This document shows positions 55,452 to 64,000 of a DNA stretch of 64,000 nucleotides, piece by piece. Made by a program: the position numbers and the translations under genes. The notes below the pieces were generated by a model. That model was not told the origin of the DNA. It ran no database searches and worked only from the letters and a program-made list of their open reading frames with translations. How positions within the stretch are numbered: position 1 is the stretch's first letter; each line of letters opens with the position of its first letter. The stretch comes from Siphonodentalium dalli (taxonomy: Eukaryota; Mollusca; Scaphopoda; Gadilida; Siphonodentaliidae): the NCBI GenBank assembly GCA_032622095.1, contig CP136068.1, positions 116,423,509 to 116,487,508 of the forward strand, in the 5' to 3' direction.

Positions 55452-56100
55452 TTACTTCTTCTTTTTAGCTTTCTTCTTTCTTCTTTCTGTTGATGTTGAT
55501 GAAGGAATGAGTCTTTCGGTTCTTTCGATGTGTTCATCGACTCTTTCTGCTCTGGCTTTAGATTCTCTTAAAGTTTCCAGGGCCCTCAGGACGATCGGGT
55601 CTTCCATTGCTGAGTAGGTGGAGCTGCCACTGCTGTTGTTGTTGTTGTTGTTGTTGTTGGTGGTGGTGCTGTTGGTGGAGATGGGGGACACCGGGATGAG
55701 ATGGAATTCCGGTGTCCGAGATGGTAGGCTGTCCATCTCCACATCGAAGCTGGCGGCAGGAACATCGGGGGTGGTGTCCTCGTCCCTGTCTCCGCTCGCC
55801 TCGATGACGACAGCAGGGACCTCCGGCAGATCAACAGAGTCCCTGCTAGCTGGTCTGATGTCGCCTGTCTCCAGACAACTCCGACCCACCGGTTGTGACA
55901 ATGGACGTCGGCTGAACCACACGGGGAGGGGTGACCGGCAGATCAACAGTCACCCACACCTTCTTCTTCCACTTCGCCCGTCTGATGGCGTCCCTTCTTC
56001 GTTTGGATGGCGTCTTTTTCTTTGGAGGCCCCTTCTTTACAGTACGGCTGGTTGTGGCGTTCCTGTCTCGGGCAGAAGATTTATTTTAAAAAGTACATGA
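55452..56100 (-). pseudogene. Degenerate Lys/Asn/Ser-rich reading frame
   Basis: This GC-rich island on the minus strand reads, from the right, KKGPPKKKTPSKRRRDAIRR and KKVWVTVDLPVTPPRVVQ. After a frameshift come VDLPEVPAVVIEASGDRDED, FDVEMDSLPSRTPEFHLIP, an Asn run, and ETLRESKARAERVDEHIERT ending in a lysine-rich tail and stop at 55452. A basic KKTPSKRRRD-type motif is common in gag-like or transposon-linked proteins of molluscs, from memory. An acceptor-like CTTCTGCCCGAGACAG precedes it. It could be a damaged exon; the function is unknown. Confidence 0.35.
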
Positions 56101-56130
56101 TCTATGATTTTTCTTGCATGTTCGTGATGA

Positions 56131-56636
56131 ACTGCTGTCAATCTAGCTGGGTAAACACCACTGGAATAGCCTGTATTTTTTTTTTTTTTTGTTGTTTTTT
56201 TTTGTTTTTGTTTTTATTTTTTTTTGCTGTACCGAACTTGATCATGCATCAAAAAGTGATAAATAGCAAAAATTAGATAAAGTTTAACAGACGGGTCTCC
56301 CAGTCAACAGGCATATTCCCGTCCCCCTAGCCCCACCTCCCCCACTCATAGTATGCGCATGATCTATCACGAGATTGAAATAGTCTGGCAGATGTGGTGG
56401 CTATTTATGGGAGAGCTTATTTCCATGTGAAGACGGAAATGGCCGAGCAGGTGAGATTGACACGTATATCTGATGCATTTTTATACAGAGATTTGAATCA
56501 GGCAGCAGATCGCGCAAAAATCTAAATTTGAATGGGGCAAGCCTGAGTTTAGTGTTCTCAGAATTTAGTGATGCTATCACACATAACCTCGATTGCTGTC
56601 AATCTAGCTGGGTAAACACCACTGGAATAGCCTGTA
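56131..56636. repeat. 42-bp direct repeat, two copies 464 bp apart
   Basis: GCTGTCAATCTAGCTGGGTA followed by AACACCACTGGAATAGCCTG is present at 56131-56172 and 56595-56636 without a visible mismatch. Poly-T and poly-A-rich sequence and no gene lie between. Confidence 0.85.
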
Positions 56637-57123
56637 GGCTTCAATTCGGTGAATTCGGTCGAAATTCCTTATATTCTGCATGTGTATATGATGGCAGTGG
56701 CCAGGCTAGCGTAGCATGGTACTGAACTCTACCTTGTAGTTTGCGGACACATGCCACGCACCTGTAGGCCAGATATCACACAACCTTATATTATTTACAA
56801 GTGCCTCGACCTATACATTAATGTCATCGATAGGAGATATCTCTTTGATCTCAAATGGACCAAAAACAGCGCCACTGTCTCGTGATTGTTACGTGTTTGG
56901 TTAAAGCTGGATGGATATTGCTTGGCAAACTGAGGAGTGTTTTGTTTTTCGTACGCTTCTTCCGCTCCAAGCTACTCACTAATGGATAACGCAATTAGGA
57001 AAGAATGAACGGAAGGAACGAACAAACATTTTACACAACCGAGTCTGAGAACATAATGGACAGCGTAAAACTCAGACTGTCGTTGAATACAGGTGTCCAT
57101 TTACAAATGCGTGCTCTCCGTAC

Positions 57124-57131
57124 TATATATA
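57124..57131 (+). promoter_or_regulatory. TATA box of the PAN gene
   Basis: TATATATA lies 73 bp before the start codon at 57204, placing a transcription start at about 57155. The position suits a core promoter. AT-rich DNA makes chance matches common. Confidence 0.4.
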
Positions 57132-57203
57132 CACTGACGTTTTGCCTTGTCACATCGCGGTATAATTTCGTAAAGAACTAACCGAAATCAAAAAGGTGGG
57201 ACT

Positions 57204-57533
57204 ATGCTGTCCTATAACATCAGCGGTTGGTTTCTGTTCTGTTTTTACTATCTCACTCAGCCACGCGGTGTAGTTTCTGGTAGATCTAGTGTATTCCGAC
57301 CATTGGAAGGTTGCCATAACAACCGATACCTCTCGGGGCACGTCTTGTCAAGAATGAATTTCATCGGACCGCTGCAATGTGCTAGAGCCTGCAGAAGACA
57401 CCCGGAATGCCACTCTTATAACTATTGTACATCCGGGACCGATCCATCGTGCGAATTGAACTCTGCGTCTGCCGCAGGACTTTGTTCTGTCTTGTTTTCT
57501 ACATCCGGTTGCCAGTATTTCGAGGATGTTACG
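57204..57533 (+). CDS. Secreted PAN/apple-domain protein, first exon
   Basis: ATG at 57204 opens a signal peptide (core SGWFLFCFYYL), then FRPLEGCHNNRYLSGHVLSR, GPLQCARACRRHPECHSYNY and SCELNSASAAGLCSVLFSTS, finishing GCQYFEDVTV. The C..AC....C..Y.Y....C.L pattern is a PAN/apple fold, used for protein or glycan binding in secreted and membrane proteins. The exon is 110 codons and stops at the donor ACG|GTAAGT in phase 0. This is the same phase as the PAN exon of the lectin gene at 34650, so it is probably a paralogous modular gene on the opposite strand. The continuation was not found before 64000, so the gene is partial here. Confidence 0.8.
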
Positions 57534-57613
57534 GTAAGTTAAATGTACACCCAAGCGTGTTCATACGCCAGTAGATATTTAGCCAATCAATTATTTCTAA
57601 AATTAGTCTGTTC

Positions 57614-57880
57614 AAGTTAGTTTTCTTTTTTTATGTAAACATATTTTTATTTGAAATTATTTCCAAATCCAAACAAATAACATAATATACAGATGACATA
57701 AATATACAAAATATAAGAGTTAATTATGGATATGAGAATCAGACAACAAGCCCGATGGCTTATGTGAAGTCTTCTCCTCTTTGGCGACATGTCCCTTCCC
57801 CAATAAGTGAGGGAGAGTATCGATCAGACGGGAAGGGATTGAAATAATGGTTTAGGAGAAGTGGAGTTATGTAACTAAAT
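57614..57880. repeat. R6-related repeat in an intron
   Basis: GACAACAAGCCCGATGGC and GAAGTCTTCTCCTCTTTGGC match 5160-5210. The 5' part GTAAACATATTTTTATTTG matches the end of the R6 right arm. Confidence 0.65.
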
Positions 57881-57940
57881 TTGAGTTAGGGATGGAAAAA
57901 GGAAGAAGATATTGTTAGGGATAGCATTATGCAGGGATAG

Positions 57941-57942
<2 letters not shown>

Positions 57943-57999
<57 letters not shown>

Positions 58000-58016
58000 A
58001 GAGAGAGAGAGAGAGG
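57943..58016. repeat. (GA)n microsatellite
   Basis: About 36 GA units with one GGGG interruption. Confidence 0.95.
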
Positions 58017-58633
58017 GTGATAAAGTAGAAAACAGGAGGGGGACAGATGAATCGTGAAATGATGACAGTGGTGGTGAGTTTTCAATAATTGAGTTGTTGC
58101 GTGGTTAATATTATGCTCGTCTGTAGTAAGATGCTTGCGTCAGGCGCCATGGGAGGGGGGGGTAAATTACATTAGCTGTTAACTGGTTCCATCCGTCAAA
58201 AAGTAATTAAACAAACACACACGGCTACGAGTGCTCATAATCAAAATATGTCGTGGACTATATATCTTCCATGAGAACAATTACGTATTCAGTAGCACTA
58301 ATCCGAAACAGGACAATTCCTATGTCAAGGGTGTTCACTATGAATTTCGGAGCATCCTTCATTTTGAATCATTTCACGTATAAACAGGCTAATAGCAAGT
58401 AAGTAATATAAAAAAAATCGTTATCGGAAGGCATTTATAGTGAAACATATATTTTTTTTTGGGGGGGGGGGTAGCTTGCTGCCGCATAACCACATGTTAT
58501 GATGTTATGATGTTATAATACCCGTACAAATCATGGGAATCTTTTTGTCCTCATAATATATGTCTGTACTGCATTAAATATTTGTTTGTTCAATTTATTT
58601 AGTCTAATTAGTTAAACATACATGATTAATACG
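58017..58633. other. No gene seen
   Basis: AT-rich intronic or intergenic DNA with a poly-G run at about 58460. No exon that could continue the PAN gene in phase 0 was recognised. Confidence 0.4.
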
Positions 58634-58816
58634 AGCTTCCAAATATTGTCTACGTAATTTGGAAGGAGGTATATATTATTCAAGTTTGCTGCTCAATGAC
58701 ATTCAGCTCGTAGAAAGGTAGTTCAGATATTTATCGACCTATTTCGATACCGGGAAAAATTCAAAAGCGAATAATATTATGTGTATTTTGGAGCACAAAC
58801 CGCCATATGGCTTTAA
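58634..58816. mobile_element. R2 MITE with internal deletion
   Basis: TCTACGTAATTTGGAAG, then directly CTCGTAGAAAGGTAGTTCAG to CCGCCATATGGCT and TTAA (58813-58816). About 250 bp of the middle is missing. Confidence 0.65.
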
Positions 58817-59389
58817 TTTCAACATATTAGAAGGAATAATATCAAATCTCGTTGTCGTAAAGATTCACCATTCCGTTAGATGAGCTGGTATCTACATGTA
58901 GTTCGATTGATTGCAGAACATTTTATTGGCCAATTTTGCCTATGAAAGAAACTATAACAGAAGTTTGGGGCCGCTCAATTGACGCAGAGGAAAATCGAAC
59001 AGTTATGTCATTAAAATCACTTTCCGAATCGAGAAATAGATATTGGATACTACTGATATATGAATTATGAATTTGACATGGATCTGATTGATGCATTGGC
59101 ATTCTGCCAGCAATTGGGTGTTATATTATTCAATTTGAAATCATGTCTCGAGAAATTGAATTTGAAGTTTGTCGATAGCAGTAGACTATTAACCATCTGA
59201 TTATTTCAGACGAAGCAAGTTGTTATCAAATACATGTTATTTCGGCAACAATTTTAAAGGGAAATTAATGTTTGGCATCTGTTATTATTTAAAAAATAAC
59301 AAAGCGATCACTTTCGTTTTGCTTTGAAACAACCGAAATCTCTGAATTCACTCAGAAGCATGGTACACAGGACTTAAACACTACCACCA

Positions 59390-59831
59390 TTAAACGGACA
59401 TGGCTCATTCGAACCTCCAATTATTTTTCTACGTAATTTTAACGACGGATGCGATAGGTTGATAAATAACGAACTATTGATATATTGGCTTCATATGCTC
59501 TGAAAATCACTTGCTAAAGTCACAGCCATTTTCAAGTCGTTTTCAAATTTCCGCCAGAATTCAGACAAACGCACTTTATATCAGGAATAGACTAGCACGA
59601 AATGCTCTTTTCTAATCCGTGTCGTGCAAATGGCGGTTTTTTGTTTGGGACCCAAACACCCTGTTCATACATGTAGTTGTATATTTCATTACTTCAATTG
59701 GTCTTTTTGGGTTACAGAGTGCTCGTAGAAAGGTATATCAGATATTTATCGACATATTTCGATACCGGGAAAATTTCAAAAGCGAATAATATTATGTGTA
59801 TTTTGGAGCGCAAACCGCCATGTGGCTTTAA
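59390..59831. mobile_element. R2 TTAA-type MITE, complete
   Basis: TTAA (59390-59393), ACGGACATGGCTCATTCG, and CCGCCATGTGGCT, TTAA (59828-59831). The inverted ends are imperfect but share ACATGGC. It is 434 bp. Landmarks are GGAATAGACTAGCACG and AATTTCAAAAGCG. Confidence 0.75.
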
Positions 59832-59964
59832 CATAGAATGTGAGGAAGTTTTTGTTAATTTTAGATTATTTGAAACTTTTGTTGGTTACTTTATTCTGCA
59901 TTATTCTGAGAAACAGAACTGTCCATATTCATTTGACCTATGACACTGAGAAATATATCTATAT

Positions 59965-60146
59965 GAAAATTGACAAATCACACCGATCGATCTTGGCTCA
60001 ATTTCGTTGCGCAATACTTCCGCTGAGAATAGAAACTGGAAGATTTCGAAATGAGAAAGTTCATGAACGAATTTGTACTTTGTGCGACCTGCAAGAAATA
60101 GAGGATGAAAGCCACTTTCTTTTTGCGCTGCCGGCTGTACACACAC
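59965..60146 (+). pseudogene. LINE C-terminal fragment with zf-RVT-like motif
   Basis: The plus frame reads KIDKSHRSILAQFRCAILPL, RIETGRFRNEKVHERICTLC and IEDESHFLFALPAV. This matches the Cys/His region after the reverse transcriptase of non-LTR elements (R..AQ.R.G.LPL...GR...C..C....ED..HFL..C). An R2b MITE interrupts it at the next codon. Confidence 0.75.
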
Positions 60147-60682
60147 TTAAAGGCACGGGCGGTGTTCGTTGCAGAAATATTCATATTTGTTCAAATCGCC
60201 ATCAACAGAAGGAATATTAAAATATATATAGTTTTGTTCATATGCCAAACATAATCAGCGCGTAAATATTATATTGTCGCCAAGACGTACGGTGGTGTAC
60301 ATAAACAAGAGCCTGCTCGTGTTATAGAAGTTGTGCTTCTGTTTACATAACACGGCGCAAATTATATTGGTTAATCACACACACAAATGATATAAACGCT
60401 CTTTATTATTTCCATATCAGGAAAACAGTAACAAAAAAACGCTCTTTATCTTTACCATATCCGGATCTAAACATCTAAGCCAGGTTCTGTTACGTTTTTT
60501 GCTTTTATTTACATATAACAAAGGAAAAACATTTGACAATAACTTACTGTTTATGCCATATGTCTGATTGGTATAAGAACAAAGTCTGTCTATATTTTAC
60601 TATTCTTTCTGTTTATGACGGTTTTTGATGGAGGTGAATATTTTAACAGCATACCCACGGCCAACACCGCCCGTATCTTTAA
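60147..60682. mobile_element. R2b TTAA-type MITE, complete
   Basis: TTAA (60147-60150), AGGCACGGGCGGTGTTCG, and CCAACACCGCCCGTATCT, TTAA (60679-60682). The ends share ACGGGCGGTGTT. It is inserted in a LINE coding relic. Confidence 0.8.
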
Positions 60683-60928
60683 CCCTTTGAGTGCCAGGTC
60701 GATTTTTGTATCAACCCATATACCCTGTGCCAATGCATTCTCTTATATATGCGAGTCGACCATAGGTCGCCTCGCATATATACGAGAATGCATTGGCCTA
60801 ACAATTTTTTATTTTTTATTTTTTTAATAATTTTTTACAATTTTAATAATTTATTCTTATATTCTTTAACAGACTTATTTTGTAGGTTTAGGGCCGATGA
60901 GATCGGCCCCTGGCACTCAAAGGGTTGA
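60679..60928. mobile_element. Type G MITE (CCCTTTGAGTGCCAGG), single hairpin
   Basis: TTAA (60679-60682, shared with R2b), CCCTTTGAGTGCCAGG, and CCTGGCACTCAAAGGG, TTGA (60925-60928). The left side carries CCCTGT plus the standard hairpin (60728-60797). The right side has only a small GGGCCGATGAGATCGGCCCC stem. Confidence 0.8.
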
Positions 60929-61893
60929 GGTGTCGGCTCCTGAAATCTATTCCCGTTGATATTACTGTTTCTGATGAAAATAACAATGATGCATTGACTG
61001 AAATAATTTCATATCCACGTCAGTTAGTAAAATTCCCTTTTGATGCCTTCATGAAAAGAAAAAAAATGTCTCTATAAAAACTCTTGGAATGGTAAACTCC
61101 ATATTGTGTATCATTGTAAATGATCACTCGCATGATATATATGTGATTTTCCCGATATATAGACACGGATGAACGACTAAATCCCAAGAATTTTCAACGC
61201 AATGCCTCTTAACATAACATCGCACGCATACTATATAAGCGTGACTCATAGGCCCCACGTGGCCGGGTGTTCCATCAAAACTGAGTAAAATAAGAGTGAA
61301 AGATAGGTGTAATCAATATATTATTATTAAAGTAATATACACGTGTATTTAATTTTTAGTCATTTCAACAAGTGTTTTCGGATGGTACGAGCTGGTCAGG
61401 TATGAAATGACTTGCTCCCTCTTCGGTATCACACAAGTATGATCTGTAAAGATTTGACGATTAAAACATCAGGGTCCAACATCAGGGCATGTAACACATG
61501 TGTGCATATTTAATCGTGCATAGATGGGGGGGGGGGTAATATCAATAATGATACTAGTCGATTTTATCCAGGATTTCGTTCCTCTTTCACAATGCAAGTG
61601 ATTTTGTAGCATATATATATTAGTTCTTACTTATTGTGGCACATACTTGAACGAACACCGTCTCCTCGTCACGATAAATGGAAACCATGATAGATCGACG
61701 TTTGACCAATGGCTACAATGCAAAATGCACCAATATACCAAAGGAGAATCTTGTTCTGAAATGTTAGGCCTATGGATCTATCACTCCGAACAGTTTTTCA
61801 ATGCACATTTGCTGCATCACGGAGCTGTGGACATACTCGAATATTTATCTTCTTTGTCCCTTTATATATACTAAATGAATTTCCCCAGTCAGT
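60929..61893. other. No gene seen
   Basis: AT-rich, with a poly-G run at 61527. The frame at 61647-61874 has no recognised domain or splice sites. Confidence 0.4.
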
Positions 61894-62292
61894 TTAACCC
61901 TTTACCCAACAGAAGGGCCCTGTGCCAATGCATTCTCTTATATATGCGAGTCGACCATAGGTCGCCTCGCATATATAAGAGAATGCATTGGCTTAACACA
62001 TTAAAAATTATAAAATTGTTAAAGAATGTAAGAAAAAATGGTAAAAAGTGTTAAAAAAAGATTTTTTTAGGCCAATGCATTCTCTTATATATGCGAGGCG
62101 ACCTATGGTCGACTCGCATATATAAGAGAATGCATTGGCACAGGGCATAACTGTAACTATCACAATGTGGTCAAGGAGCCGGTTCCAATGATATCCATAT
62201 TTGTATGGTTTTATTGAGACAGACCGAAGATATTTTAGGCTGTTGAAGCTTTATTTGGCCGGTTTTGGCCGGTTTGTTGGGTAAAGGGTTAT
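61894..62292. mobile_element. Type P MITE, complete
   Basis: TTAA (61894-61897) and TTAT (62289-62292) around 391 bp. Hairpins at 61924-61992 and 62070-62138. Nearly identical to 53438-53836. Confidence 0.9.
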
Positions 62293-62394
62293 AAGTGTTC
62301 ATCGGAATGGTCTATTATTGATTTGAAGTGAAGTTAAGTTTATACAAGCAGACGACAGATAAACTAAAGTTCAAAAGGAGTCCTATTTATTGAA

Positions 62395-62469
62395 GGAAAT
62401 GTTTAGATAATAATTAAATTCAACAAACCACCTACGGTCGTTTATTGAAATTATTATCTGAGCATTTCC
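62395..62469. repeat. 75-bp hairpin repeat (R5), second copy
   Basis: GGAAATGTTTAGATAATAAT faces ATTATTATCTGAGCATTTCC around a loop containing CAACAAACC/GGTCGTTTATTG. Confidence 0.7.
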
Positions 62470-62914
62470 TATGGGATAGCAACCGATTAATGATGTTTTA
62501 GTATCGAAAGGGATAATGTCATTAGCTTTACCTTTAGTATCGTTGCGTCCAATGACAATGACAATTATAAGAGTAACAAGGTCTGAACAATTACATGGTT
62601 CAACGTTCCGAAAGTTGCAAAAGTTTAAATCACAAAGTCCAAATATAGTTCGATGGGGAGAGGTCGAAGTCACGTACGTAACACCAACAGTTGAACATCA
62701 CAAACGCCGATCTTCCGCACAGATATAGAGACCTTCTCACAGACGAAACGCCGATCTTCCGCACAGATATAGAGACCTTCTCACAAACGTTCACAAGCAG
62801 CAGTCCACAGGCCACAACACTAACAGGACACATACTTTCTTTGCATAATGTATACCACACTATGTACTAGTAAATGCTAAAGCATCCTTTGGGGCTTGAT
62901 TAAACAGTCCCGGA

Positions 62915-63640
62915 CTGCCTGTTCTCGTGAAAATGAGCGAAATACGCTCATTTTGGAATTATTTACGCTCTATATGGACTTAAATCGCGTTTTTTTAAAC
63001 AGTCCGATATGGGACTATTTCCATATGAAATATGCCCATATTAGCATTATTTAACTACCTTGCTTTTGACAACGGGTGTACACTCGCTATATTTCAGAAT
63101 TAAATCCGTCCAATGTGAATCTATGTGAATATATGTGACCCGCCATATCAAATCCAGTCGTAAGTCGGGATTTGTTTACCCTGTGCCAATGCATTCTCTT
63201 ATATATGCGAGTCGACCATAGGTCGCCTCGCATATATAAGAGAATGCCTTGGCCTAACAATTTTTTATCATTTTTTTAAAATAAATGTTTCTTACAATTT
63301 TTAGGACATAAAATAAAAAAACATCCATTACCCTGCAGGGAGCCCCACACATATATAGAAGCATATAGAAGAGTGTCGTCTGCTCATGTTTGTCTGGGGC
63401 TCTGTATATATGGGTGAAATTATAAAATTGTTAAAGAATACAAGAAAAAATTATTAAAATTGTAAAAAATTGTTAGGCCAATGCATTCTCTTATATATGC
63501 GAGGCGACATATGGTCGACTCGCATATATAAGAGAATGCATTGGCACAGGGTAAAAAAAAATCCCGACTTGCGACTGGATTTGATATGGCGGGTCACATA
63601 TACGTCCAATATGAACCCATTTGCTTGAGGATATGTTGGC
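62915..63640 (+). repeat. R1 repeat interrupted by a type T MITE
   Basis: CTGCCTGTTCTCGTGAAAAT to GTGAATAT, then the MITE, then ACGTCCAATATGAACCCATT to GAGGATATGTTGG. The copy at 55259-55332 shows the uninterrupted order. Confidence 0.65.
63133..63599. mobile_element. Type T palindromic MITE, second copy
   Basis: 467 bp with ATGTGACCCGCCATATC ends and hairpins at 63186-63253 and 63477-63545. The central segment (CCCTGCAGGGAGCCCC...) is inverted relative to the copy at 1918-2381. Flanking TATA on both sides is a candidate target duplication. Confidence 0.85.
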
Positions 63641-63795
63641 TAACAGGCCATTAATGCCCATCCAACATATTTGTTATTTGATATTGTGTTCACCGAATTC
63701 GAAGTACACGGTCGCTTGTCCGGATGAAAACGGCATTCATCAGCCACGTATGCTTACAGCCGAACTCATACCTATTTTATACACAAGTACAACGT

Positions 63796-64000
63796 ATCCT
63801 CGTGCAAATAGGTTCACAGTGAACCTAAATATTCACATAGGATCAGATTGGACGGGTTTGATTTCGAAACAAGCCCATATTGATAGTATACCCGACATTC
63901 CATTGAATGGCGCGGGCCGCAGTGAAAACACATTATAAAGAGCGATAGTCTGGTAAATAGTGTCGATGAAAACAGGTAGATTAAACGGACATGGCTCATT
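63796..64000 (-). repeat. R1 repeat, reverse, with an R2 element starting at its TTAA
   Basis: TCCTCGTGCAAATAGGTTCA to GTCGATGAAAACAGGTAGA is R1 in reverse. At TTAA (63981-63984) it changes to ACGGACATGGCTCATT, the start of R2, which runs off the window. Confidence 0.7.

Noticed and set aside
55618-56276. Plus-strand frames over the GC-rich island (MELPLLLLLLLLLLVVV...)
   Set aside because: This is the reverse reading of an Asn-codon run and a poly-T tract. The minus strand has the more protein-like composition.

Overview
The window looks like nuclear DNA from a marine invertebrate animal, most plausibly a lophotrochozoan such as a mollusc or brachiopod. It is AT-rich, with introns bounded by GT/AG, tRNA-derived SINEs, non-LTR retrotransposon remnants, Helitrons and very many short inverted-repeat transposons. 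It also carries secreted PAN/EGF/C-type-lectin genes of the kind that are expanded in such animals. I cannot name the species. There is no bacterial, plasmid or phage gene organisation.

Three host genes are supported. (1) On the plus strand, four phase-compatible exons between 14253 and 19229 encode the C-terminal half of an EgtD-like histidine-type SAM methyltransferase (Methyltransf_33 family). (2) On the minus strand, 34926 down to 26543 holds a secreted lectin: signal peptide plus PAN domain, EGF-like exon, Thr/Ser-rich linker, and the two ends of a C-type lectin domain. Every splice phase fits, but the central lectin exon is not seen. (3) On the plus strand, 57204-57533 is the first exon of another secreted PAN-domain protein, with a TATA box upstream. 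Degraded coding relics include a multi-copy invertebrate protein of unknown class (6176-7829), LINE reverse transcriptase pieces (about 12.2, 25, 32 and 60 kb), and a Lys/Asn-rich reading frame near 55.5-56.1 kb.

Most of the rest is mobile DNA, often nested so that empty sites can be read off the sequence. A set of TTAA-flanked elements dominates. Families starting CCCTTT (named P, S and G here) resemble piggyBac-type MITEs. Families starting AGGG, AAGGG or AGGCACGGGCGG resemble Kolobok/T2-type MITEs. A fourth family (T) begins ATGTGACCCGCC. P, S and T all carry the same pair of mirror-image ~68-bp hairpins next to their ends although the ends themselves differ; G carries one. A 6.2-kb TTAA element sits inside a P element with a perfect TTAA duplication.

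Non-autonomous Helitrons (5' TC, 3' hairpin plus CTAG, A|T target) occur singly at 7.9, 20.7 and 40.3 kb. They also occur as a head-to-tail dimer (27.1-28.6 kb, inside the lectin gene) and as a head-to-tail trimer (38.1-39.8 kb). Two TTAA elements lie only 5 and 10 bp inside introns, right after splice donors. Stretches not listed showed no gene I could support.
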